Source of the DNA: Bacteroidales bacterium
Lineage (GTDB): Bacteria; Bacteroidota; Bacteroidia; Bacteroidales; Lentimicrobiaceae
Length of the DNA stretch: 21,430 bases
Reading direction: 5' to 3'
Assembly: GCA_016705005.1 (NCBI GenBank)
Contig: JADIZB010000015.1
Location: 1 to 21,430 of the forward strand
This document shows, one piece after another, positions 9,045-18,434 of this stretch. Made by a program: the position numbers and the translations under genes. Position 1 is the first letter of the stretch; each line of letters opens with the position of its first letter. Below the pieces are notes generated by a model, which was given only the letters and a program-made list of their open reading frames with translations, was not told the DNA's origin and searched no databases.

Positions 9045-10316
9045 ATGGCAACAACAAAACAAAGGTCAAGCAGTCAATTGTATATTGATGAGAATCTTGA
9101 CCTGAACAACAAAAAGGCTATCAATCTGTCAATCTGCACAGATCCTTCAGATGCTGCAAACAAGCAGTATGTGGACAATGCCGTATCTTCTGTAATTGCC
9201 GGTGCAGATGCCATGGTATTCAAGGGAACTGTCGGTACCGGTGGCACCTATACCATTGCTGCATTCAATGCCCTGTTAATTTATAACGCAGGTTGGACTT
9301 TCCGTGTCATCGAGGCTGGAACCATCAAGGGCAAAATATGCGAAATCGGTGACCTTCTGCTTGCCATCGTTGACAGGGCTTCAGCCGGTATCGATGCCGA
9401 CTGGACCGTAGCCCAGACAAACATCGACGGGGCATTGATAAAAAATGACTTTGATGCCAATACCATACTGAAGGCTGATACAGATAACAACCCGGTTCCT
9501 CTTACGGTTGGAGAACAGACCTTTGTTGGCCGGAAAACCGGGGCAAGTATTTCTGCTTTAACTCCGGCTGAGGCACGTGTTATTCTTAATGTCGCAGATG
9601 GAGCAACCGCTAATGCTGTTTGTACCGGAGCTGAAATCGACACCGGTACAGATAACATTAAATACGCTTCTCCACTTGCAATCCGTAATTCCGGACTGAT
9701 CAGCACAGCCGCAAATGGTGAATTTACTTCGTTGGCTGCAAAGAATGCACCTGTGGATGCTGATGAATTACTCATCGAAGATTCTGCAGCTTCAGCAGTT
9801 AAAAGGAAACTCACCTGGGGTGCCGTGAAAGCAACCTTGAAAACTTACTTCGATACACTTTACAACCTGTATGTTCATCCAAACCATTCCGGTGATGTAA
9901 CATCGATTGCTGATGGCGCAACAACCATTGCCAACAATGCTGTTTCCAATGCAAAACTTGCCGATGTTCCGGTTTCAACAATGAAAGGCCGGGTAACAGC
10001 AGGGGCAGGGGATCCGGAAGACCTGACTGTTGCTCAGATCCGCACACTCCTGGGATTGAATGCCGCTAACCTTTCTCAACGCACATATAGAGCTGTTCCT
10101 GCCGGAACTGTTAATGGGAGTAATGTAACTTTCACCATTGCTGCAAACGTGATTTCCGGAACGGAAGAGGTTTTTAAAAACGGCATTCTGATGAACGCCG
10201 GCGCCGGCAATGATTATACAATCACTTATGGTGCTACAACCACCATCACTTTTACAACGGCACCTTCAGCAGCATCCAGCTATACGGATGTTATCCTGGT
10301 CAACTACTCATTCTAA
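9045..10316 (+). CDS. Phage tail fibre protein, 423 aa
   Basis: Typical fibre organisation. The N-terminal part contains DAANKQYVDNAVSS, a motif common at the start of fibre shafts. The middle (NHSGDVTSIADGATTI, SNAKLADVP, then TMKGRVTAGAGDPEDLT) is the low-complexity Ala/Thr/Gly shaft found in many fibres. The last 75 residues (GTVNGSNVTFTIAANV, EVFKNGILMNAG, TITFTTAPS) form a beta domain of the same kind as in the preceding small gene, and probably a tip or trimerisation unit. Ala and Thr content is high and Cys is nearly absent. Spacing is 2 bp from the gene before and 10 bp to the gene after. It likely takes part in host recognition. The frame is intact. Confidence 0.8.
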   Translation: MATTKQRSSSQLYIDENLDLNNKKAINLSICTDPSDAANKQYVDNAVSSVIAGADAMVFKGTVGTGGTYTIAAFNALLIYNAGWTFRVIEAGTIKGKICEIGDLLLAIVDRASAGIDADWTVAQTNIDGALIKNDFDANTILKADTDNNPVPLTVGEQTFVGRKTGASISALTPAEARVILNVADGATANAVCTGAEIDTGTDNIKYASPLAIRNSGLISTAANGEFTSLAAKNAPVDADELLIEDSAASAVKRKLTWGAVKATLKTYFDTLYNLYVHPNHSGDVTSIADGATTIANNAVSNAKLADVPVSTMKGRVTAGAGDPEDLTVAQIRTLLGLNAANLSQRTYRAVPAGTVNGSNVTFTIAANVISGTEEVFKNGILMNAGAGNDYTITYGATTTITFTTAPSAASSYTDVILVNYSF

Positions 10317-10326
10317 TACATTCGCC

Positions 10327-12523
10327 ATGGCTGAAACACAGGTTACCGGAAGGCAAATCAAAGACAAGTCAATATTTGACTTTGATATTGATTTATCTGT
10401 TGCTCCGGCTCATCCTTCATTGGTTGCTTCAGACCGTATTGTAATTGTGGACCCGACAGATGGAAACATCAAAACCAGCACACTAACAAGTATTTATACT
10501 GTTCTCGATTCAAGGTATTTATTGCCTCACTGGAGGAACGGTTTCCGGAAATTTAATTGTCAGTGGAACAACCACGCTCAATGCTGTTACAAAGGTCGGA
10601 ACTACAATGATTACCAATCTGAATGCCGATATGCTGGATGGTTATCATGCATCAGGTTTTTCGCTGACAAGTCATACTCACAATCTTACGGATGGCATAT
10701 TTGATGGCAATGGTTTGCTTTACCGGCCTTACCCGGCCCAGCCGGCCATTGGTTCTACACCTGCATCCGGAGTATTCTATTCAGGGGCCACTGATCCGAA
10801 TTCTGTTGGCTCAGTAAATTTTACAGGAACAATGCGCGCGCATGTACTCAGTGCTGCCGTTGTTTTTGTCGGGAATTATAACGCTTATCTCGGTGGATCA
10901 GGCATGACAGAGTATGATAATGAATACGGACTCTATCATGGGTCAGGTGATCAGATTATAGCATTGATGGGCAGTGATCAGGGAACAGACACTTATGTTT
11001 ATGCCGGTGGGAATATGATATATAACTCATCTTACTTTTATTTTGGAGGTTATGTAATGTCTCCAAGATTTCACTCAACCATCGGTATCGGCATGCCTAT
11101 TCAGGTAGCAAGTACAACCCTTTGCACGAACCTGAATGCTGATCTGCTCGACGGAAATCATGCTTCCGCTTTTGCCCTTTCATCACATTCGCACGCATAC
11201 GAACCGGTGATTGTTGCAGGAACTACGTCTCAGTATTGGAGAGGTGATAAGACATGGCAGACATTGCCATTGTTCCCATCCATTGCAGCCTCTGACACCG
11301 AGGTGTTGTTTATGAGTGGAGCAAATATTGTCGGTTCGCCCGGGTTTAATTATAACCCGTTTACCGGCGATTTCAGTGCAGGTATCTATGCTCAGGCTGC
11401 CGGTGGCAATAGTTGTGCGATCGGCACCAATGCAGTTGCCGCTGCTGATGGGTGTGTTGCCATAGGGTCTTCTGCAGATTCAGAAGGGACAGATTCAATT
11501 TGTATTGGTTCTTCTTCAATAACCTTCTCAAATTATTGTATCATCATTGGTGTAGAAGCGACCACCAATGCTGACAATGCAATTGCAATCGGCAGGGGAG
11601 CCGTAGCTGATAATGCTGGCGACATTACCCTGGGAAGTGTTGCATATAATGGAATTTCAACCATCTATGGAGAGATCAGTTTTCCAACTTTAACTTCCAC
11701 CGGTTTTCTGAAAATTACTGACGGTCTGGTCAGTGTTCATACTGCAGCTTTGGGAACCGTTACCTCTGTCGGATTGTCGTTGCCCTCCATGTTTACTGTC
11801 ACCGAATCCCCGGTAACAACCTCCGGAACCTTGACAGCTACCCTGGCATCGCAAACAAAAAACTATGTTCTTGTTGCTCCTCAGTTTGCCAATGGAGTAC
11901 CAACGTTCCGTGAACTCACCGCTGATGATATTCCGGATCTCTCGAATATGTATGACAATTACTATTCCTGGAATATTCAGGTTGGTTCAGGATCAGTTTA
12001 TCAAATGTTAAAAACCGGTTCGACCAGTTATACATCTGCTTACAACTGTCTGCGTTTTCTGGCAGGATCAGGCATTTCAATTACAGAATCAAGTATTGTC
12101 GGCGGTGCGTTGGGAGTCACCATCACCAGTGACATTGTCTCTAACACTTCGAGTGTGGTAACTTATGCTTCTTCTGTTGCTGTAGCAACTGGTGGTGCTT
12201 TTACTGCAATTTCAAGTCTTAACTTACCCTATCAGGGAACATATTTAGTTCTGGTGCAGATTATGTGCTCGTTTACAAGTCCCCTGAATAATGTACAGGC
12301 AAAGATTTTTAACGGAAGCTATACTTGGGGAAGCACATACCTTGGATCACCATTAAATGACACAACAAATAAAATAACAACTTTTTGGGCCATTGTTCAA
12401 TCACCGTCCAATAATTATTTAGTTTCTTTCAGTGCCACTGCTTCAGTATCTGGCGCATCAGTGATAAGTAATACAGGACTGGCAGTCAACGGAACAATAA
12501 TGTCTTACATACGCCTGATATAA
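10327..12523 (+). CDS. Second tail fibre / receptor-binding protein with YadA-like repeats, one frameshift
   Basis: The start is the ATG at 10327 (MAETQVTGRQIKDKSIFDFD). The frame breaks near 10525-10531: before it reads DSRYLLP, and after it TGGTVSGNLIVSGTTTL continues in the next frame into the long ORF, so one extra base (or two missing) is likely. The restored protein is about 731 residues. Features in order: two copies of an LNADxLDGxHASxF module each ending in an HxH motif (10616-10684 and about 11129-11200); a QYWRGDKTW segment; five 14-residue repeats of the [AIC]IG type at 11417-11626, like the YadA/Hep_Hag beta-roll; a GTVTSVGLSLP segment; and a C-terminal beta-rich domain with alternating strands, possibly a jelly-roll tip. 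The modules are those of trimeric phage fibres. Receptor binding is inferred. Confidence 0.75.
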
Positions 12524-12544
12524 CAGAGCAAAAACACGCAAAAA

Positions 12545-13087
12545 ATGAAAAAACCTGAAATCAAAAAGGATCGTAAACTGACCAACCTTGAAGTATTACA
12601 GCTTCATGCTGAATTAAGGAACCTAAAGAGTGTACCCGGCCTGAAACTTAATTATGCCATCTCACGCACAATACAAAGTCTCAAACCACTAGCTGAAGCC
12701 TATGATCAGGAAAAACTGATCCCAAAGAGCGAACAGTTCAAGAAATACGAGGAAGAATTGCGCAAAGCCTATGAGGGCATTGCTTCCGGAGGAAGTGGAA
12801 AACCCAAAACACGTATGGTCCAGACGCCAACCGGTGAAATTGAAACGCTGGATATCGATATTAACGGAGAAGAAGCAAAACAAGCCAGGGCGAAATTGCA
12901 GGAAGAATATTCTGTTTCAATTGAAGAGCGCAAGTCTGATGTCCGTGAATACACAGCATGGCTGAATCAGGAATGTGAAGATGAATTCAGGATCCACAAA
13001 ATTTCATTTTCTGAAATGCCGCAGAATGAAACCACAGATTACAAGGCATTGTGGGATGCCTGTATTCTTTTAGTTGAAAATGAATAA
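12545..13087 (+). CDS. Hypothetical phage protein, 180 aa, last gene of the late operon
   Basis: Not recognised. It starts 21 bp after the fibre stop, with an A-rich leader. It is highly charged and mostly helical: residues 15-80 are rich in Leu, Lys and Glu (LTNLEVLQLHAELRNLK, KYEEELRKAYEGI). A Gly/Ser linker and a short beta-like segment with TPTGEIETLDIDING follow, then another helix. There is no signal peptide or membrane segment. Immediately after a fibre gene, phages often carry a fibre-assembly chaperone, and that is one option. The helical N-terminus also recalls small phage proteins of the DUF1617 kind, but I cannot confirm this. Its stop lies 2 bp from the stop of the convergent integrase gene. 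Confidence 0.6.
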   Translation: MKKPEIKKDRKLTNLEVLQLHAELRNLKSVPGLKLNYAISRTIQSLKPLAEAYDQEKLIPKSEQFKKYEEELRKAYEGIASGGSGKPKTRMVQTPTGEIETLDIDINGEEAKQARAKLQEEYSVSIEERKSDVREYTAWLNQECEDEFRIHKISFSEMPQNETTDYKALWDACILLVENE

Positions 13088-13089
13088 AT

Positions 13090-14287
13090 CTAAATCGGCG
13101 ATGGAAAATTATGAATTATACGTTTGTTTCTGTTCCCGAAATGTCTCTTAACATAATGGTCAGTTGTTTCAATACTCCTGTGGCCGAAGTGGTCACGGAT
13201 CTCCTCAAGTGATAAACCTGCATCCAGAAGCTTTCCACCGCCTGTATGTTTCATCGAATAATACTTATAGATTTTAGGAAATTTGAGATCATCACGGAAT
13301 TTGTTAAACCTGTTTCGCATTGTGTTATGTCCCAGTGGCGCTGGTCCCGGGATTCCATTTTGTCCGAATATATAGTTATCCGGGTGATAATGGTGTATTT
13401 GGTAAGTATTGCATAATTCTGCTAATGCCATTGGCATATCAATTGTTCTTCTCGATGTCTTGGCTGTCTCATCAATAACCACAACCCTGTTATTATAGAT
13501 GTCAATATCTTTAACCTTCAGAAGCCTTAGTTCCTGTCCGGGCCTTATAGCCAGATAGTATTGAAACATACAGGCCAGATAGAGCTGAGGGTTTGAATCC
13601 TTTATCACTGTCAGCAGTTCCTTCATGTCGGAATCATTAATTGGCCGGGCTGCCATATCTTTTGATTTAGGGGGTTTCACAATATCTATAACCGGGTTAA
13701 CGCTGATTTTTTCTTTCTTTTTAAGGAAATTATAATAATCTCTCAGAATCTGCTCATACTTCTCAATTGTTAGCTTATCCAGTTTGCTTTCCATAATAAG
13801 GAAATCAAAAAACATCAGTATAATTTTGTTGTCTATTGCGGAGACATCATAATCACCGAACCTGCTTTTATCCAACCATTCAGCATAAATTCTGAGTTTG
13901 CTCTGGTAAGTGGAATAACTCTTTGGTTTAAGGCCGGTCTTCCGGGTCAAAAGGTATTCGGATATAAAGTACCTGGTATTTTTGGATGTTGATAAGGCGG
14001 TTTTAAACCTTACCGATAAATTGTAGTATTCAGTCTGATCAGAATAAATAATCTTCTCGGTATCATCTAGGGGTGACCAGCCGGCTTTCAGCTTTTCGGT
14101 AAGTTCATTTACGAGGCTTTTTCCCCAGGCTCTTTTCTTGGCCAGGGTAGGAAGATCACTAAAACCTTTGTAGATTTTTTGTGGAACCATTTTTCCGGTC
14201 TCGGGATTACAGACCGAAAAGTAAACGTACCAATCGCCGTTATTGGCTTCAACTAATCGTGGAACAGTTGCAATTTTTCTTTTTCAT
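13090..14287 (-). CDS. Prophage integrase (tyrosine recombinase), N-terminus beyond an indel
   Basis: Catalyses site-specific phage integration, here very probably at ssrA. From the internal ATG at 14190 the protein has 366 residues (numbering used here): a SAM-like core-binding domain at about 65-160 and the catalytic domain at about 180-350. Catalytic residues: Arg216 (AIRPGQELR), Lys244 (ETAKTSRR), His337 (FGHRSIETT) and the nucleophile Tyr346 (DHYVKR). The usual HxxR motif reads YSMKH, so His is Tyr311 and Arg is Lys314. Upstream of 14190 the same frame continues as DWYVYFSVCNPETGK, a family-like N-terminus, back to a stop. The ATG at 14287 (MKKK) joins it if one A is added to the A run near 14274-14278. 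So the natural start is probably 14287. The gene converges on the late operon and is codirectional with ssrA. Confidence 0.88.
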
Positions 14288-14290
14288 GAC

Positions 14291-14323
14291 ACTTGTTTTT
14301 GCGTCCCCACACATCAAACAAGG
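14291..14323. repeat. Inverted repeat just upstream of the integrase start
   Basis: CTTGTTT at 14292-14298 is repeated inverted as AAACAAG at 14316-14322, with 17 bp between. The repeat lies 4 bp beyond the probable integrase start at 14287, in its 5' leader. It could be an operator or arm-type recombinase site, or a leader hairpin. A run of eight or more T follows at about 14327-14334. No good TAnnTTTG promoter was seen for the integrase. Confidence 0.45.
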
Positions 14324-14345
14324 TCATTTTTTTTCTATTCCATTG

Positions 14346-14400
14346 GCGGCTTTAAATCCAGTAGAAAATTTCTACTCTTAACTACCTGATTTAAAGCCGC
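14346..14400. repeat. Nested hairpin between integrase and ssrA (terminator or recombination site)
   Basis: Perfect 13-bp arms GCGGCTTTAAATC (14346-14358) and GATTTAAAGCCGC (14388-14400). Inside lies a second perfect palindrome, AGTAGAAA and TTTCTACT around one base (14360-14376). It sits 13 bp beyond the 3' end of ssrA and before the integrase on the same strand. It may stop ssrA transcription, although no T run follows directly on that strand. It may instead be part of the phage attachment region bound by the recombinase. Confidence 0.6.
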
Positions 14401-14406
14401 TTCTGG

Positions 14407-14442
14407 ATCATTGTGGAGATGGCGGGAGTCGAACCCGCGTCC
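14407..14442. other. Probable prophage attachment site (att) at the 3' end of ssrA
   Basis: Phages and islands often integrate in the T-arm and acceptor end of ssrA and restore it. Here the tyrosine recombinase gene lies on the 3' side of ssrA and its probable start is 127 bp away, so the crossover core should be in the last roughly 30 bp of the gene. The second copy of the core is not in this window, as expected if the other prophage end is to the left. The exact core cannot be fixed from one copy. Confidence 0.6.
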
Positions 14443-14782
14443 AAACAAGCAGCAATAGTGCTTTCTACAAGCTTAGTTTTCAGTTGATTGTCGGGAGCCT
14501 GCAGGGAGAAAACCGCCCAACAGGTTCCGTATTCCTTTTGGTTTTCGAACAGGCACCAGGGCCTTACCTGTCTTATCGCGGCATTTGTGATGCCCGTACC
14601 GGAACGCGGCCGCGCGTGGCTTCCCGGGGAGCAGAAAGCGGCTTAATCCTTGATTAAGCGGCTAACGCGTAATTGTAATCGTTGCCATTTGTTGGCTGTG
14701 CAGGTTGGGATTAACGGGCCACTCCTACAACGCCCGGCATGCTTACAATACCACTTCCTTGCTGTCAAAACCGGTCATCCCC
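14414..14782 (-). ncRNA. ssrA: Transfer-messenger RNA (tmRNA)
   Basis: Rescues stalled ribosomes and tags unfinished proteins for proteolysis. On the minus strand the 5' end is GGGGATGACC followed by GGTTTTGACAG. The 3' end is the T-arm GCGGGTTCGACTCCCGC followed by CATCTCC. The acceptor stem GGGGATG pairs with CATCTCC with one G-U, and the discriminator is A at 14414. CCA is not encoded: the next bases are CAA. The tag frame at 14654-14686 (minus) reads GNDYNYALAA then TAA, with the usual YALAA end. The stop lies in the conserved hairpin GCTTAATC-AAG-GATTAAGC. The length of 369 nt is normal. The 3' end faces the integrase, so it probably contains the phage attachment core. Confidence 0.95.
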
Positions 14783-14794
14783 GGTTACATTCGG

Positions 14795-14823
14795 CAAAAT
14801 TAGTCATAAATCAGATAACAAGG
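14795..14823 (-). promoter_or_regulatory. Probable ssrA promoter (Bacteroidetes type)
   Basis: On the minus strand TAATTTTG (14802 to 14795) matches the Bacteroidetes -7 box TAnnTTTG exactly, 12 bp before the mature 5' end of tmRNA. A CTTG at 14822-14819, about 16 bp further upstream, could serve as the -33 TTTG-like box. A short 5' leader removed by RNase P would fit. Confidence 0.55.
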
Positions 14824-14865
14824 GAGAACTTTGTACATTTAATAATTGTTATAAGCTTCCGCTTC

Positions 14866-17800
14866 ATGACATTGCTGTTGAAAAAGATCCTTCTTTTTTT
14901 GTTGCTTGCGTTTGTTTCCCAGGTAGCTGTCATCGGTCAGTCGATGCTGTTTACCCGTTATACGGAAGAAGAAGGGCTGCCCTCACCCCTGGTTAAATCA
15001 ATCACCACCGGCCACAACGGAATTGTTTGGGCTGCCACCGACGAAGGTCTGGTGCGGTTCGATGGTCGTGATTTCAGGCTCTTCAGCGACGAACTTCCGG
15101 AATTTATGCCAAGTCAGTGCTTGCGCTGCCCGATGGCAGAATATTGTTACCACCGATATGGGTGTGGCACGCGTCACCGACAAGGCTGGTTTGGTTCAGT
15201 TCGAAACCATTGCCCATGGGTCAGTTAAACAAAATGATTCCACCATGTGGTACCCGAAAATGCTATTCAGTGATGCAGCAGGCAGGGTATGGCTTTCCGA
15301 TAATTTCAGGATTTTCCGGTATACAGAAAAGGGATTCAAATCCTACGTGCCCGGTTTGGGCGTGGCAACCAATAATTTTAACCGGTCCTTTTCTTTTGCT
15401 GATGACGGGAATGGCAACCTGATCGCTGTTTCCGAAACCGGTTTGGTGTTTTTATATCATGAAGGAACCGACAGTTTTAAACCGGTGGCACTGCCTCATC
15501 TGATAACCGGGGTACATGCTGCCTTTAACTTCGCCCTGGTATGTTGTTTATTGCCACCCGCGAAGGTCTGTTTGAGATGATTATGGACAAATCCGGAAAA
15601 GTGATCAGCCTTAAACAGATCAGTCCGCTTGAAATCTCATACATGGCCAGAGATAAAAGGGACTGTTTTCGCCAGTACATGGTCTAATGGTCTGTTCACA
15701 ATCAACACCTACGCGAAAGGGGAGTACTCAATTGAATCCTTAGGCCGGTTTTCTGAAAAGGATGTGAGTCATTTGTATGTTGACCCCGAAAATAACCTTT
15801 GGATTGCTGCCGACATTGGAATTATACTTTTGCAGGAAACCCTATTCGGAGTCCCTTTCATACTTTTACCAATGCTTACATCCAGCACATCAGCAGCGGA
15901 CAGAAGGATGTGGTTTATTTTACTGATGGTAGTGCTGTTTTTAAGGCAGAGGCAGGTTCCAGGGTTTCTGCAGCGGATCTTTACAACAAACACTGTTGTG
16001 TTGCAGGTGATCCCTGATAAAAACGGATTGTGGCTCGCCGATGCGGATGGGGCTGTTACCTATACAACCTTTACAGGCAAAGTGATCAAACGTTTTGATT
16101 TCAGCGCTCAGGGAAGGGCTGTCTTTAAGATGGTTAAGGACCGTGATGGCAGCATCTGGGCTTGTCAGGATGTAAATACCAGCATTATCAGGATATTGCC
16201 TGATTTTACTACACGATTTTATGGTCTGGGTGAAGGTTTGTTATCAAGGGCCATTGCGCTCACGATTTCAGGGTCCGGTGAGTTGTATGCAGGTGGGATG
16301 ACCGATTCAAGTTTTCTGATGGTGTACAATCCTTATATTGATAAGTTTATTAATCTGAGTGAAAGAATTGAATTTGAACGCAACATTGACATCAATGTCA
16401 ACGATATAGTATGCGCTCCTCGCAGCAACGACATCTGGCTTGGCACTTCCTTCGGGCTGATATGGCTTCACAAGGAAGTTACAACAGGGTGGACCTGGGA
16501 AGTTTAACGGGAACTCCAGTGAAGGCGGTTGCCATCGATTCTCTTGGCTATGTCTGGTTCGCCAACAACCAGGGGTTACATCGTTACCGCAATGGAAATC
16601 TGATGTCGTTTAACGAACGCACCGGACTGCCTGCCAAAACGGTATCGTACCGGGGGCTGATGGTTGACAGTCGCAACCGTCTTTGGGTAGGAACAGTCGC
16701 CGGACTGGCGGTCTCCTCCCCGCTGATGCATCCGAGGAAGACCATGAGTCCGGGTATCAGAAGTCTGATGATCAATAATGTGCTGGTTGATAAAGTCAAT
16801 CCTGAATCCTTTGAATTCAGCAATAAGGGATTTGTGAACCTGAAGGTATCGTCGCCTGAATTTCCGGCCAAATACCTGAAGTATGAGCGGTGGATCGAAG
16901 GTGTAGATACTGCCTGGGTTATAATTCCTGATGACGGTGATATCGTGCTGGGGAGTATGAAACCCGGAAGTTACGTTTTGAAAATCAGGGCGAGGCAGAC
17001 AGGAAATTTTCTAAACAGTGATCCGGCCCTGATCAGTTTCAGGGTTAACCGCATCTGGTATGAACGATGGTATGTGATCTTGCTGGTACTGTCAGTATTC
17101 GTACTTTTTGATGCTGATTACACGACGTCATTCGCGTCGGTTAAGAATTGACAATGAGAAGCTTGAGCAGATTATTACCGACAGGACGCAGGAAATTGTG
17201 AACCAGCGTGATCAGATTGAACAGCAGAACAAGTGGATCAGCCATAAAAACGAGGCCCTGAGCCTGAAAAACAAAGAGCTTGAACAGGCCAAGAACCAGG
17301 CTGAAGAAGCTGCTAAGGCTAAATCACAGTTTCTTTCGGTGATGAGCCATGAGATACGTACACCAATGAATGCCGTGATCGGGATTACCCATTTGCTCAT
17401 GCGCGACAACCCAAGGCCCGAACAGCTTGAAGATCTGAAGATCCTGAAATTTTCGGCCGAAAACCTTCTTGGGCTCATCAATGATGTACTTGATCTCAAC
17501 AAAATAGAAGCCGGAAAACTGGTAATTGAAGCCATTAATTTCAATCTGAAAAACCTTGCCGGAGGGGTGCACAGCTCAATGATCCACAAGGCTAAAGAGA
17601 AAGGGATTGAATTCAGATTTGAGTATGATGTTGCTTCCGCTTTATGTGGTTAGCGATCGCTCCGCATTGCTCAGATACTGAACAATCTGGTGAGCAATGC
17701 CATTAAATTTACCGATAAGGTGGAGTTATGCTCGAAATAAGGCTTGCCGGTCGGAAAGTGGATAAAGTGGATGTTGAATTTATTGTTTCCGACTCTGGTA

Positions 17801-18434
17801 TAGGTATTCCTGACGAAATGCCAGCGGATTTTCGGGGCTTTTACACAGGCTTCGTCCGAAACTTCACGGAAATACGGCGGCACGGGACTTGGTCTGGCTA
17901 TTACCAGCAAGTTGCTCGAGATGCTCGGCAGTAGTATACGTTTGAAGAGTGAATCGGGCGAAGGCTCCGTGTTTTCCTTTGTGATAACCATGCCCGAAGG
18001 GCAAACCTGAAAGCTCCGGAAGAACCGGCCGACCGCGAGATGGAAAATTACACTTTTGGCGGGCAGCGTATTTTGCTGGTTGAGGACAACAAGATCAACG
18101 AGCTGATTGCCAGGAAATTTATGGAAGAGTGGGACCTTAAAGTGGATTCAGCTGTCAATGGTCTGGAAGCCATAGAGATGCTCAATCAGGAGAATTACCG
18201 GTTGATTCTGATGGACCTGCAGATGCCCGAAATGGATGGTTATAAGACAGCAAGCATAATCCGCGGACGTGGGGTTGAGCCGTTTAATTCTATTCCGATC
18301 ATCGCACTTACGGCTTCTTCCAAATCGGAGTGCATGAGAAGATTTGTCTTGCCGGTATGAATGACTTTATCTCCAAACCCTTCAATCCGGCGGAATTGTT
18401 CAGTAAACTCAGGACTTATCTGGAAGAAAGGTAA
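14866..18434 (+). CDS. Hybrid two-component sensor kinase (Reg_prop / Y_Y_Y / HisKA / HATPase / REC), many frameshifts
   Basis: Start ATG 14866 gives a signal peptide (MTLLLKKILLFLLLAFVS). The sensor has Reg_prop propeller blades (GIVWAATDEGLVRFDG, NLWIAADIGI, GLWLADADG, SIWACQD, DIWLGTSFG, YVWFANNQG, RLWVGTVAG), then a Y_Y_Y domain (16840-17040), a membrane helix (about 17060-17125) and a coiled coil. HisKA has the phospho-His in MSHEIRTPMN (codon 17348). HATPase shows NNLVSNAIKFTD, DSGIGIPDE and GGTGLGLAI. The receiver (from 18040) has LVEDN, the acceptor Asp in LMDLQMPEMDG, and SKPFNP. No AraC-type DNA-binding domain follows, so it is not a full HTCS. About 14 indels are inferred near 15104, 15146, 15540, 15656, 15848, 15986, 16477, 17107, 17634, 17674, 17720, 17821, 18001 and 18333. 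Restored length is about 1190 residues. The ligand is unknown. Confidence 0.85.

Noticed and set aside
8424..10047. Minus-strand ORFs opposite the fibre genes (8424-8831, 9281-9814, 9811-10047)
   Set aside because: They are antisense to well-supported fibre genes and show repeated Ser/Ala/Leu patterns typical of shadow frames.
9045..12523. Diversity-generating retroelement acting on the fibre genes
   Set aside because: No reverse transcriptase gene and no template/variable repeat pair was seen in the window.
14583..14640. GC-rich segment with NotI-like site as a possible cloning scar
   Set aside because: It lies inside a continuous tmRNA whose tag, acceptor and T-arm are intact, so it is part of the natural RNA.
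14650..15228. Long plus-strand ORF starting inside ssrA
   Set aside because: Its first 72 codons overlap the tmRNA gene on the other strand. The signal peptide and the sensor protein begin at the ATG at 14866.
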